NCBI RefSeq assembly: GCF_000429465.1 | Contig: NZ_AUBX01000009.1 | Location: 744,001 to 808,000 of the forward strand | Length of the DNA stretch: 64,000 nt | Reading direction: 5' to 3' | DNA from: Algoriphagus vanfongensis DSM 17529 | GTDB lineage: Bacteria > Bacteroidota > Bacteroidia > Cytophagales > Cyclobacteriaceae | Part shown: in pieces, positions 27,060 through 35,278 of the stretch | How positions within the stretch are numbered: the first letter of the stretch is position 1 | How the letters are laid out: every line of letters starts with the position of its first letter | Notes under the pieces: generated by a model | The model's database searches: none | The model's input: only the letters and a program-made list of their open reading frames with translations | Told to the model about the DNA's origin: nothing | Program-made: the position numbers and the translations under genes

Positions 27060-28112
27060 TCAGTCTTCAGTTTCGATTACTTCTGTATTTTTGGTGGCTC
27101 TGGGCTGATACTCTGCAGCCATTCGTGCCAAAGCTTTGATGTGATCCGGCGTAGTACCACAGCAGCCTCCCACAATATTGAGCATTCCCTCTTTCATAAA
27201 GTCTCTCACCTGATCTGCCATTTCATTGGCTCCTTGATCATAAGCGCCAAATTCATTGGGAAGACCCGCATTGGGATAAGCAGAGACGAAAAATGGAGCT
27301 TTAGTAGCCAAAACTTTTAGATATGGTCTCAGTTCTTTGGCTCCCAAGGCACAGTTTAATCCCACAGAAAGCAATGGGACATGAGAAACTGAAATCAAAA
27401 ATGCCTCAGTAGTTTGACCTGACAGCGTCCTTCCAGAAGCATCGGTAATTGTTCCAGAAATCATAATGGGGATTCCACCATCTTTCGGATCCAATGGCAA
27501 CCCTCTTTCTTCAAAAACATCTTGGATAGCATACAAAGCTGCCTTTGCATTCAAGGTATCAAAGATGGTTTCTACCAAAATAATATCCACTCCACCATCC
27601 AGCAAACCGCGAACTTGCTCGGCATAGGCAGTAGCCAATTCATCAAAAGTCACAGCTCGATAGCCTGGATCATTGACATCTGGAGAGATAGAGGCAGTTC
27701 TGTTGGTTGGTCCCATCGCTCCAGCTACAAAGCGTGGTTTTTCTGGATTCTTAGCTGTAAACTCATCAGCCACTTCACGTGCCAGTTGCGCAGATACCAG
27801 ATTGATATCATAGGCCAGACGCTCGAGTGCATAATCCGCTTGAGCTATCGTGGTTCCGGAGAAGGTATTAGTCTCTACAATATCTGCTCCTGCTTCAAAA
27901 TATTCGGCATGAATTGCCCTGATGATATCAGGTCTACTGAGTGAAAGCAGGTCATTATTCCCCTTGAGAGCTTTGGGATGGTCTTTTAATTCCGGAGTTC
28001 TAAAATCTTCTTCGGTCAGGGTATAACGCTGAATCATGGTCCCCATGGCACCATCCAAAATTAAAATGCGATCCTGAAGTAGTCTAAGAAGTGTTTCCGT
28101 TCTGTTTTGCAT
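27060..28112 (-). CDS. metH: Homocysteine S-methyltransferase domain of a split MetH
   Basis: 350 residues, equal to the first module of E. coli MetH. It has [14 protein letters not shown] at the start, [15 protein letters not shown], and the zinc ligands in GLNCALG and [10 protein letters not shown]. It presents zinc-bound homocysteine to the cobalamin of the partner protein. The gap to the next gene is 13 bases. It is the first gene of the operon and follows a SAM-I riboswitch. An independent S-methylmethionine-dependent enzyme is less likely given the context. Confidence 0.95.
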   Translation of the reverse strand: MQNRTETLLRLLQDRILILDGAMGTMIQRYTLTEEDFRTPELKDHPKALKGNNDLLSLSRPDIIRAIHAEYFEAGADIVETNTFSGTTIAQADYALERLAYDINLVSAQLAREVADEFTAKNPEKPRFVAGAMGPTNRTASISPDVNDPGYRAVTFDELATAYAEQVRGLLDGGVDIILVETIFDTLNAKAALYAIQDVFEERGLPLDPKDGGIPIMISGTITDASGRTLSGQTTEAFLISVSHVPLLSVGLNCALGAKELRPYLKVLATKAPFFVSAYPNAGLPNEFGAYDQGANEMADQVRDFMKEGMLNIVGGCCGTTPDHIKALARMAAEYQPRATKNTEVIETED

Positions 28113-28176
28113 ATTCTTTGGGTATCAAAAAGCTTAGCGAGCAAAACCACGGATGAAGTACTAGGTACAATTTTCC

Positions 28177-28276
28177 GCTCATCTATTTCCGGCATTCCCG
28201 GAATGGGAGTTAGCACCTTGATTACAGGTTGCTAAGACGTCTTAGGGCCCTTCCCTCGGTCTTTCTCGATAAGCCT
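28177..28276 (-). ncRNA. SAM-I (S-box) riboswitch aptamer
   Basis: On the minus strand the S-box core is clear: GAGGGAAGGGCCC, then TTAGCAACC and AAGGTGCTAACTCC. P1 forms between GCTTATC at the 5' end and GATGAGC at the 3' end (7 pairs), and P4 is CATTCC/GGAATG. The aptamer binds S-adenosylmethionine and should switch off metH-metF when SAM is plentiful. The expression platform lies within 28113-28176. GAGC of the P1 3' strand can alternatively pair with a downstream GCTC, but I could not settle whether control is at transcription or translation. Confidence 0.94.
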
Positions 28277-28278
28277 GT

Positions 28279-28286
28279 CAAAGGTA
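28279..28286 (-). promoter_or_regulatory. -7 promoter element TACCTTTG of the metH operon
   Basis: TACCTTTG on the minus strand matches TAnnTTTG and lies three bases before the first pair of the riboswitch P1 helix, so the transcript would start essentially at the aptamer. No TTTG is found at the usual upstream distance. Confidence 0.6.
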
Positions 28287-28358
28287 ATAGCAATTTGTCA
28301 ATAAAATAGAGTTGAATTGGAAATTTTCAAGACTGTTTATCCTTTCCAGTTCAAAAAA

Positions 28359-29681
28359 TCAAGGCCTCACACCGATTCCAAACATCAAATAAGGAGCACT
28401 CATGTAATCAGCCATATCAAACTCCCCAAGTCTATAATTGCCCAAGGCTAATTCATAACCTGCTGAAGCTGTAAAAACTAAATCGAATAACTTCCTGTTC
28501 GTCATTGGCAATCCATATTCGACAAATACTTCAGGCTTGCCCATCAAACCAGAGTTTTTCAAATAGCCGTCAAAATTTCTTTGCTCGAACAATTCCGGAA
28601 AATCAGGTTTATCAGTTTGAGTCAGAGTATATCTCAGGTTGCCATATCCCAACCCCGCTTTGCCTCCAAATCCGAAATTTTTGTACTGGATCACCTTATA
28701 ACCCAGATTTGCATAGATCCGGAGACTATTCAGAGAGTGCTTTTGAGTCGCCGAAGCAGTACCTTTCAGTGCCACATTATAGACCTCAGCACCATAAAGT
28801 AATCCTTCACTTTCTCCAAAGATTTTTAAGCCAAGATTGGAGGGAAGCCCATCAAATGGTTCGTAGCCATTTTGCTCCAAAACTTGATTAAAGCGCTTGG
28901 GACTGGTGAAATGAAACCCTGTGACCAATTGCAGACCAATCGCTGCGTCTTTGTAGAAAAAATTGCGATCAGGCAGCGTAATACCAGCACCAATTCTAAA
29001 AAACGCTCCAGCTTGTGTATTATCAAAAGCCATCCCGTTCATCTCCCATTTTCCTTCGAAAGGACTGAATGAATAGCCCATTTTGGCAATGACTGAGACA
29101 GCCTCTTTCCTTCCAGGAATATCAAAATCATAACCTAGTTGAAATCCGATTTCTGTCAGAAAATTACCATAATTACTGCTTCCCTTCTGGATATCATTTT
29201 CTCGTAGTATAAAACCCTGCTCGGGATTGGCTAAGAAATCTTCCAAATTTCCCTCCGGACTAGTTGGAAGCATTTGAAAATTCAAATACCCCACTCCCAA
29301 AGACATGTAGTGGATCAGCTGGAATTTAGATTCTTCTGTCAAGGCATACCCAATATTCACCAAAGCCCGGGAGTTTCTAAATCCCATTTTGTAGCCATCA
29401 AAATCACTGTAGGAACCTCTATTATGCAACAGTTCCATTCCCAAAATAAAATCATTGATTCTTGCCTGGTAGCCCAATCCCATTGTCCGATATTGATTTC
29501 TCAAAGGAGACAGACCACGATCTTCCAGCATTTGGTTAAACTGATTCAGCTTGGCTCCACTTGTCCCCAGGTAGGTATAAAGTGTAGATCTTTTGGAGAC
29601 CATCTTCTGGGAGAAAGCAGGGCTGCCGGTACTCAGAAATAGGAAGAGAATGCTAAGCTTTAAAAAATACTTTTGACTCAT
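28359..29681 (-). CDS. Exported protein of unknown function, probable outer-membrane beta-barrel
   Basis: 440 residues with a signal peptide (ILFLFLSTGSPAFSQ). The rest is a series of alternating aromatic and glycine-rich strands (YQARINDFILGMELLHNRG, GFGGKAGLGYGNLRY, LMFGIGVRP), and two halves of similar pattern (NQMLEDRGLSPL near 45 and NQVLEQNGYEPF in the second half) suggest an internal duplication. This fits an outer-membrane barrel or porin-like protein, but I do not recognise the family. A -7 element (TAATTTTG) precedes it. It is not part of the methionine operon. Confidence 0.7.
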   Translation of the reverse strand: MSQKYFLKLSILFLFLSTGSPAFSQKMVSKRSTLYTYLGTSGAKLNQFNQMLEDRGLSPLRNQYRTMGLGYQARINDFILGMELLHNRGSYSDFDGYKMGFRNSRALVNIGYALTEESKFQLIHYMSLGVGYLNFQMLPTSPEGNLEDFLANPEQGFILRENDIQKGSSNYGNFLTEIGFQLGYDFDIPGRKEAVSVIAKMGYSFSPFEGKWEMNGMAFDNTQAGAFFRIGAGITLPDRNFFYKDAAIGLQLVTGFHFTSPKRFNQVLEQNGYEPFDGLPSNLGLKIFGESEGLLYGAEVYNVALKGTASATQKHSLNSLRIYANLGYKVIQYKNFGFGGKAGLGYGNLRYTLTQTDKPDFPELFEQRNFDGYLKNSGLMGKPEVFVEYGLPMTNRKLFDLVFTASAGYELALGNYRLGEFDMADYMSAPYLMFGIGVRP

Positions 29682-29719
29682 GGTTTGATAAAGGCAATTG
29701 GCTGTAGATGCCTCTTAGG

Positions 29720-29727
29720 CAAAATTA
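29720..29727 (-). promoter_or_regulatory. -7 element TAATTTTG
   Basis: The minus-strand TAATTTTG matches TAnnTTTG and lies about 40 bases before the ATG of the beta-barrel-like gene. No TTTG box is found at the expected distance, so this rests on the -7 element alone. Confidence 0.4.
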
Positions 29728-29884
29728 GTGCTAAACATGAAATCCTTCTTTGCTTTCCACCTAAGAAATTTCTTAAACTCGAATTAATTTCCAGTTTTGT
29801 CTATCACAAAAGAATTCCCTCTTGGCAGCAACCAAAACGGGAGGCTTTCGTGATAAAGAATACATTTAACCTAAATCTACACCT

Positions 29885-30205
29885 ATGATCATTACTACCA
29901 CCAACAATTTGGAAGGCCACAAAATCGAAGAATACCTAGGGATCGTCTCTGGAGAAACCATCATCGGAGCCAACGTATTCAAGGATTTCTTCGCAAGCAT
30001 CACAGATATTGTAGGCGGCCGATCCGGAGCCTATGAGCGAGTACTGCGAGAAGCAAAAGCTACCGCTATGACTGAAATGGAAATGCAGGCCAGATCCTTT
30101 GGCGCCAATGCGGTAATCGGTATCGACTTGGACTATGAGACGATCCGAGACGGAATGCTGATGGTGACGGCGAGTGGTACAGCTGTTCGTACTAGCAAAT
30201 TGTAA
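29885..30205 (+). CDS. YbjQ/UPF0145 family protein
   Basis: 106 residues, the normal length of the family. The conserved segments are visible: [20 protein letters not shown] at 19-38, [20 protein letters not shown], and [15 protein letters not shown]. The family forms compact homo-pentamers sometimes described as heavy-metal-binding, but its function is not established. It is a single-gene unit with its own terminator, which lies inside the end of the convergent ferredoxin gene. Confidence 0.93.
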   Translation: MIITTTNNLEGHKIEEYLGIVSGETIIGANVFKDFFASITDIVGGRSGAYERVLREAKATAMTEMEMQARSFGANAVIGIDLDYETIRDGMLMVTASGTAVRTSKL

Positions 30206-30208
30206 CCT

Positions 30209-30466
30209 TTAGCTCTGGATTTCCAGAGCTTTTTTTATGGCTGACTCCACCTTAGTGGCGTCAGCTTTTTTTATGAATTGAGAATCTACGATAGCCATGG
30301 GACAAGATTTGCACATGTCCATACACTTAGTGGCGATCAGTTTGCATTTACCTTTGAAAGGCTCATTTTTCACCTCTTTTTCAAGCTCTTTCAGCAGTTT
30401 CTTTCCTCCAGCCTTTTTGCAATCCGACCCGGTGCATACAAAGACCAACTCACGCGAATGTTTCAT
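30209..30466 (-). CDS. Thioredoxin-like (2Fe-2S) ferredoxin
   Basis: 85 residues from the ATG at 30466 (MKHSRELVFVCTGSDC); the open frame extends 12 codons upstream into the permease gene. Four cysteines in the order CTGSDC, then CMDMC and CP, fit the [2Fe-2S] site of thioredoxin-like ferredoxins (NuoE C-terminal-domain type). An electron-carrier role is likely. Its ATG overlaps the stop of the DUF819 gene by one base (TAATG), so it is coupled to it. A link between the two functions is not obvious. Confidence 0.85.
   Translation of the reverse strand: MKHSRELVFVCTGSDCKKAGGKKLLKELEKEVKNEPFKGKCKLIATKCMDMCKSCPMAIVDSQFIKKADATKVESAIKKALEIQS
30211..30237 (+). terminator. Rho-independent terminator of ybjQ, embedded in the 3' coding end of the ferredoxin gene
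   Basis: AGCTCTGG and CCAGAGCT pair around ATTT and are followed by seven T on the plus strand. The same bases encode the last residues (KKALEIQS) of the minus-strand ferredoxin, whose stop is at 30209-30211. Confidence 0.88.
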
Positions 30467-31719
30467 TATCCTCCAGAAATACCCTGCATCATCAACCCAC
30501 ACAAATACGCTCCGTAAGTACCTGCTGCATATCCCAGCACTGCCAATAAAACCCCTACCGGAGCCAATGAAGCATCAAAAGCCGAAGCTACAATCGGCGC
30601 TGAAGCTGCACCTCCTACATTGGCCTGAGAACCCACAGCCACGTAGAAAAACGGCGCTTTGATGATCCACGCCACCACCAGCATGATGAGAATGTGAAAT
30701 ACCATCCAAACTATCCCAATGACGAAAAGAATAGGATTGTCCAAAACTGCTCCCAAATCCATCTGCATACCAATAGTCGCTACCAAGACATACAAGAAAA
30801 CAGACCCAAATCTAGAAGCGCCCGCACCTTCGAGATTTCTCGCCTTGGTAAAGGAAAGCATCAAGCCGGCCGTAGTAGCGATCACCACGATCCAAAAGAA
30901 TGTGGAGTCCAATGAATACTGCTTTAGAGCAGGAAAATTCTCAGCAATATAAGGTGCAATACCGTCTGCCATCCAATGAGCTATACCCGTGATTCCAAAG
31001 CCTATTCCCATGATCACCATACTATCTGACAATGTGGGAATCCTCATAATTTTAGACCGGAAATCAGCTATTTTGTCTCTCAACTCATAAATGGCCGAGG
31101 TATCAGCTTTGAAAAAGCGATCAATCTTCTCGGGTTTGGCAGCCCAATAGAGTAAAAATGCCATCCACAAATTCGCCACCAAGACATCAACCGCTATCAT
31201 CTGAGCAAATAAATCCGAACTTGCTCCAAACACTTCCAGCATTGCAGTCTGATTGGCACCCCCGCCGATCCAAGACCCGGCGATAGTAGCCAGTCCTCTC
31301 CAGATTTCCTCAGGACCATTACCTCCCAACAAGTCTGGCTGAATAAACCCAACCGTCATCAAGGCCAATGGACCTCCCAGCATGATCCCAAGCGTGCCCG
31401 CAAAAAACATCGTAATAGCTTTGGGGCCTAGTTTCATAATGCCTTTGATATCAATACTGATCGTGAATAGCACCAAAGAGGCAGGAAGCAAATACCTGGA
31501 AGCGACAAAATAAAGGTTGGAGTCCTCTCCTGAGATAATCCCCAATGAATTGAAAACTGCTGGAATAAAATAGCAGAGCAATACTGTCGGCACCACACCA
31601 TAAAACTTCTTGAAAAATGGACTTTTAGACGCAGCAGTGGAAAAAATCAAGGCCAGTGTAGCCATCAAAATTCCGAAAACTACAGCATCATTGGTAATCA
31701 AAGGGGTATGTTCTTCCAT
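30466..31719 (-). CDS. DUF819 family integral membrane protein
   Basis: 417 residues with about ten to twelve membrane helices. DUF819 features are visible: an N-terminal AVVFGILMATLALIF helix, LLPASLVLFTISIDIKGI, the conserved IAGSWIGGGANQTAML, and a late GSQANVGGAASAPIVAS motif. The repeated SWIGGGAN/ANVGGAAS signatures resemble the ion-binding motifs of glutamate or citrate carriers, so a carboxylate or amino-acid transporter is plausible. The substrate is unknown. It is followed in the same operon by a small ferredoxin. Confidence 0.88.
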   Translation of the reverse strand: MEEHTPLITNDAVVFGILMATLALIFSTAASKSPFFKKFYGVVPTVLLCYFIPAVFNSLGIISGEDSNLYFVASRYLLPASLVLFTISIDIKGIMKLGPKAITMFFAGTLGIMLGGPLALMTVGFIQPDLLGGNGPEEIWRGLATIAGSWIGGGANQTAMLEVFGASSDLFAQMIAVDVLVANLWMAFLLYWAAKPEKIDRFFKADTSAIYELRDKIADFRSKIMRIPTLSDSMVIMGIGFGITGIAHWMADGIAPYIAENFPALKQYSLDSTFFWIVVIATTAGLMLSFTKARNLEGAGASRFGSVFLYVLVATIGMQMDLGAVLDNPILFVIGIVWMVFHILIMLVVAWIIKAPFFYVAVGSQANVGGAASAPIVASAFDASLAPVGVLLAVLGYAAGTYGAYLCGLMMQGISGG

Positions 31720-31738
31720 AATTCTATCAACTTGCCTG

Positions 31739-31770
31739 CAACAATACCAACAATTGGCATAAAGCCCAAA
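31739..31770 (-). promoter_or_regulatory. Probable promoter (TTTG-N20-TATTGTTG) for the DUF819-ferredoxin operon
   Basis: On the minus strand TTTG (31770-31767) and TATTGTTG (31746-31739) are 20 bases apart; the second box has one mismatch to TAnnTTTG. It lies about 20 bases before the DUF819 ATG. Confidence 0.5.
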
Positions 31771-31779
31771 AATGAATTT

Positions 31780-32412
31780 CTATTCTGGCTGGATCATACA
31801 GAGCAATTCACTCAAAATCATCGCTGTAGCTCCCCAAACCATTTCATTCTCTATTTCGAAATAAGGTGTATCTAGCTGAATTTGATTTCCCATGTCCAAG
31901 AGCGTCTGCTTCTGAGTAGCCGGAGACATGAGTTGGGCTACTTTCATCTGGATGATTCGTTGCACTTCTCGCTCTTCTGGATAAAAATCAGGAATTTCAC
32001 GACTGACTCCAACCACAGGGCTTACCAAAAAATTACTTGCAGGAATGAATAAATCTGTCAGACTCCCCAATACTTCGACCTGATTTGGTTTGACAGCTAC
32101 TTCTTCCTCCGCTTCTCTCAAAGCCGTAAAAATCAAATCAGGGTCCGTTGCGTCCATTTTGCCTCCAGGCAAAGCTATTTGACCACTATGCACGCCGGGA
32201 TATTCCGGCCTTTTGATGAGTGGAAGATATGCTTCTCCAGCCTGGGGATAGATCAGGATCAAAACTGCACCTTTTCGATGCCCAATCGGTAAATTGCTTC
32301 CAAATCTTTTCTGGTTGATAGGCCGCGGAGAAAATCGCATTTGGGCAGTTTGACCGGGTAGTGGTCCGGCCAGAGAGCTTTTTAATGTACTGACTACCTG
32401 CTCAAAATCCAT
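31780..32412 (-). CDS. Nudix hydrolase, CoA pyrophosphatase type
   Basis: 210 residues. The Nudix box is present (GGKMDATDPDLIFTALREAEEEV, Gx5Ex7REUxEE-like, with an Asp-containing spacer), preceded by KRPEYPGVHSGQIALPGG, which resembles the CoA-specific UPF0035 motif. The predicted reaction is hydrolysis of CoA or acyl-CoA to 3',5'-ADP and (acyl-)phosphopantetheine. The gene lies 2 bases from the preceding lipoprotein gene, so the two are one unit. Confidence 0.88.
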   Translation of the reverse strand: MDFEQVVSTLKSSLAGPLPGQTAQMRFSPRPINQKRFGSNLPIGHRKGAVLILIYPQAGEAYLPLIKRPEYPGVHSGQIALPGGKMDATDPDLIFTALREAEEEVAVKPNQVEVLGSLTDLFIPASNFLVSPVVGVSREIPDFYPEEREVQRIIQMKVAQLMSPATQKQTLLDMGNQIQLDTPYFEIENEMVWGATAMILSELLCMIQPE

Positions 32413-32414
32413 TG

Positions 32415-33080
32415 CTACTTCAAATCCAAAGGTCTTATTTTCTGATCTATGAATGACATGGGCTCATATTCAGGAAAGGTCTGCGTCATCCGATACTGCC
32501 AGATCAAGTGTTGACTCACATCAATCAACCAAACCATCGGTCTAAAACCCTCCTCTTCCTGCAGATACCCCAATATCAGGAGTTCATTTTCATTCAACCA
32601 CATCCCATCCTCAAACATTCCCGAAGGACCCATGAAAAGCAATCTTTCTTTCATTCCGTCTGCTTTGTACCAAGTCACCTCAGAGTCCGGGTTCAAATAA
32701 GGATTACCGAATTCATCTTGGGCTTCTACCTTGTAAGAATAAATATCCACCGCTCCATTCCCCGCAGGATGCTGTAGCTGATACGGAAATAAAGGGTCTG
32801 ACTCAAGAATTGGATTTTTCTCGGGCATCTCAAATCCATCTAATGAGTCTTTGAAGACAAGTTCAAAAGCTGACGCGTCAAACTTGCCGGCCTGCTCAGT
32901 CCAGTGAGCATACCAGTCTTTCTTTTGTGCCAAAGCCAAATCCAACCTAGTAGCAAAATCTTCTGATGCAGTCTTGGGATTTGTCTGCTTGGATTCTTCC
33001 TCAGAGTCGGACGAAGTACCACATGCCAGCATCAAACTGGAAAGACAGAAAATCAAAATGAGGGAAAGAGGATTTCTCAT
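32415..33080 (-). CDS. Lipoprotein of unknown function
   Basis: 221 residues with a lipoprotein signal peptide ending LMLAC (Cys20), then a Ser/Glu-rich linker and a domain of mixed beta strands (VDIYSYKVEAQDEFGNPYL, then MVWLIDVSQHLIWQYRM). I do not recognise the domain. Only 40 bases lie between a minus-strand terminator (33121-33159) and the ATG, so its message probably reads through that terminator from the promoter at 33214-33245. It is co-transcribed with the Nudix gene. Confidence 0.75.
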   Translation of the reverse strand: MRNPLSLILIFCLSSLMLACGTSSDSEEESKQTNPKTASEDFATRLDLALAQKKDWYAHWTEQAGKFDASAFELVFKDSLDGFEMPEKNPILESDPLFPYQLQHPAGNGAVDIYSYKVEAQDEFGNPYLNPDSEVTWYKADGMKERLLFMGPSGMFEDGMWLNENELLILGYLQEEEGFRPMVWLIDVSQHLIWQYRMTQTFPEYEPMSFIDQKIRPLDLK

Positions 33081-33120
33081 GGAAAATTGCTTGAACTCCT
33101 GAAGCTAAATCAGGGGCAGT

Positions 33121-33159
33121 AAAAAAACAAAAAAGGTCGGAATATGACTCCGACCTTTT
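33121..33159 (-). terminator. Terminator upstream of the lipoprotein gene (possible attenuator or sRNA end)
   Basis: On the minus strand AAAAGGTCGGA and TCCGACCTTTT form an 11-pair stem around a 7-base loop, followed by a T-rich run (TTGTTTTTTT). It points toward, and lies 41 bases before, the lipoprotein gene rather than after any gene. Only the T run on the minus side fits a terminator. Confidence 0.8.
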
Positions 33160-33208
33160 CCTGCTCTCAAACCTATTAAACCTATTGTAGATATTCAATT
33201 CATGAATA
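33125..33208 (-). ncRNA. Candidate small RNA or attenuated leader transcript
   Basis: A promoter-like element (TTTG-N20-TACTTTTC) at 33245-33214 and the terminator at 33159-33121 delimit a predicted transcript of about 85 bases. It contains two AATAGGTTT repeats before the hairpin and no good leader peptide (only an ATG-AAT-TGA mini-frame). It may be a free sRNA or the 5' leader of the lipoprotein gene. No known RNA family was recognised. Confidence 0.4.
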
Positions 33209-33213
33209 CGCCC

Positions 33214-33245
33214 GAAAAGTAGAAAATGTTTTTATATACACCAAA
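33214..33245 (-). promoter_or_regulatory. Promoter-like TTTG-N20-TACTTTTC on the minus strand
   Basis: TTTG (33245-33242) and TACTTTTC (33221-33214) are 20 bases apart; the -7 box deviates from TAnnTTTG only in its last base. It would start a transcript near 33208. Confidence 0.5.
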
Positions 33246-33457
33246 CAATCGATTGCGAAACTTTTTCAAAATTTTCTTTTACACCCAAACTAAAACTTAA
33301 TTATCTCATTATCAGTATCATGAGAACTGATAAAAATTGCAGCTTTCATTCAAATATTTTTTCCGAGAAAAATCTACTGGGAGCACTTTTCAGCCTTGGT
33401 AAATAATTGGCGAATCTGAGCTCAAGGATTTCATTAGGCTAGCCTTATTCCATCCGG

Positions 33458-35203
33458 ATGATTTTAGTAATTTTCAGCATGGCTATTGATTCGCATTTTC
33501 TATCTGCTCAGTTATACAAAGGATTTTTGAGCTACATCCTGTCGTTTAAAACATACACGCGCCTGGCTCCCCGCTATTTCAAAGAAAGAAACTGGACTGC
33601 AACCCAACTCAACCACCGTCAAAGACTTCGGCTATACAAAGACTTATTGTTTCCGCTGGTAGCGGAAATCAAGGAAAACTTAAAAGATGAATGTGGCAAC
33701 AGGCAAGTTTGGAAAGAAATAAGGGAGAACTACCATCAATTGATCAGCGAAAGGCCAGATGTGGAATTGGCTGAGACATTTTTTAATTCTGTAATCCGAA
33801 AAGTATTCCCGGGAATGGCCGCGGATGAGGAACTGATGTTTCTGATGGAAGGACATGCAGTCTGCGAAGTAAGGCCACTTGAAGAGCTTATTTTCACATA
33901 CCCTTCTTCTATGGGTTTGGATGCGATACTGAGAAAGATTTTAGATGATTTCGATTTTGGAGCTGAGTTTATGGATCTGGAACAAGACATCCAACTGCTC
34001 ATCAGTAGCGTCAAAAAAGTGATTTTGACTCGGTATAGGCCAAGTCCAGACACCACCACTCAAATTCTTAAATCAGTATTTTACAGAAATAAAGCCGCAT
34101 ATCTGATCGGCCGGACCTACGTCGGTCAAAAGTGGATGCCTTTTATCATTCCGATCTTGCATGGACCGAGGGGGATTTTCGTGGACACGCTGATTTTTGA
34201 CCCGAATATCATGAGCAGTATGTTCAGCTTTACCAGGTCTTACTTTATGGTAGAGGCAGATATTCCTTCCCAAGTAGTCGCTTTTTTGAGTTCGGTGATC
34301 CCCCACAAAAAAACGCACGAACTTTACAATGCCATTGGCTTCAACAAGCATGGGAAAACGCTGTTTTACAGAGATTACCTGCTGCATCTCGAGCAGAGCA
34401 AAGATCAGTTTATCGTAGCACCCGGAGTCAAAGGCATGGTCATGACTGTATTTACACTTCCATCCTTCAATGTAGTTTTCAAGTTGATCAAGGATCACTT
34501 TGAGCCTCCCAAAAGCATGACTCGCCAGGAAGTCAGAGAAAAGTATAAATTGGTTTCCCTTCATGACCGGGTTGGTCGAATGGCCGATACACATGAGTTT
34601 GAGTTTTTCAAAATTCCACTGGAAAAAGTAAGTCCAGAACTTCTGCAAGAGCTACGAAACACGGCAAATTCACTTTTGAAAATAGATGATAAATACCTTA
34701 TCATCAAACATCTATACACAGAGAGAAAAATGGAACCTCTTAATCTTTATCTTGATGCATGCAGCACAGAAGAGGGTAATCAAGTCGTGGAAGATTATGG
34801 TAGAGCGATTCTGCAATTGGCCCAAGCCAATATATTCCCGGGCGATATGATGACCAAAAACTTTGGCTTGACCAGACAAAAGCGAGTGATTTTTTACGAC
34901 TATGATGAAATCGAATTCCTGACAGACATGAATTTTCGTATAAAGCCAAAAGCCGAGACTTACGAGCAAATCTATGCTTCTGAGCCTTGGTATGATATTG
35001 CCAGAAATGATGTGTTTCCTGAAGATTTCAGAAGATGGATGATAGGACGAGCTGATTTGAAGGAGCATTTTCTAGCTTATAATAAGAATCTTTTTGACCC
35101 TAGCTACTGGCAAAAGATTCAGGAGAAAATCTTGAAAGGTGAGATGATTCATGCCTTCCCCTACCCAAATGAAATTAGATTTAGACCTCAGGAAAAGGTC
35201 TAA
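33458..35203 (+). CDS. aceK: Isocitrate dehydrogenase kinase/phosphatase
   Basis: 581 residues, matching AceK length. The ATP-binding APGVKGMVM motif (about 326), HDRVGRMADTHEFE, and a C-terminal kinase-like half (NIFPGDMMTKNFGLTR, VIFYDYDEIEFLTDMNFR) agree with E. coli AceK in order. The enzyme phosphorylates and reactivates isocitrate dehydrogenase, steering carbon between the TCA cycle and the glyoxylate bypass. No aceA or aceB is in the window. AceK is best known from Proteobacteria, so its presence here is worth noting. Another ATG at 33479 (MAIDSHFL) is an equally good start. Confidence 0.95.
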   Translation: MILVIFSMAIDSHFLSAQLYKGFLSYILSFKTYTRLAPRYFKERNWTATQLNHRQRLRLYKDLLFPLVAEIKENLKDECGNRQVWKEIRENYHQLISERPDVELAETFFNSVIRKVFPGMAADEELMFLMEGHAVCEVRPLEELIFTYPSSMGLDAILRKILDDFDFGAEFMDLEQDIQLLISSVKKVILTRYRPSPDTTTQILKSVFYRNKAAYLIGRTYVGQKWMPFIIPILHGPRGIFVDTLIFDPNIMSSMFSFTRSYFMVEADIPSQVVAFLSSVIPHKKTHELYNAIGFNKHGKTLFYRDYLLHLEQSKDQFIVAPGVKGMVMTVFTLPSFNVVFKLIKDHFEPPKSMTRQEVREKYKLVSLHDRVGRMADTHEFEFFKIPLEKVSPELLQELRNTANSLLKIDDKYLIIKHLYTERKMEPLNLYLDACSTEEGNQVVEDYGRAILQLAQANIFPGDMMTKNFGLTRQKRVIFYDYDEIEFLTDMNFRIKPKAETYEQIYASEPWYDIARNDVFPEDFRRWMIGRADLKEHFLAYNKNLFDPSYWQKIQEKILKGEMIHAFPYPNEIRFRPQEKV

Positions 35204-35278
35204 TAGAAATAAAATCAGTGAATGTCTACGAGCTTTTCGGTGCCTATCCGTGGGAATACAAATTGGGAATAGGTTTGA

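Larger units (their letters stand above)
33081..33457. other. Intergenic region with a promoter-terminator leader on the minus strand
   Basis: 377 bases between divergent genes. On the minus strand there is a promoter (33245-33214), about 50 bases of leader and a strong terminator (33159-33121), then the lipoprotein gene. On the plus side, toward aceK, I see AT-rich sequence and no canonical promoter. An open frame across the hairpin (33198-33001, minus) is not supported. Confidence 0.55.

Noticed and set aside
33001..33198. A 65-codon frame crossing the minus-strand hairpin
   Set aside because: It reads through a strong terminator and overlaps the lipoprotein gene in another frame; composition is not protein-like.
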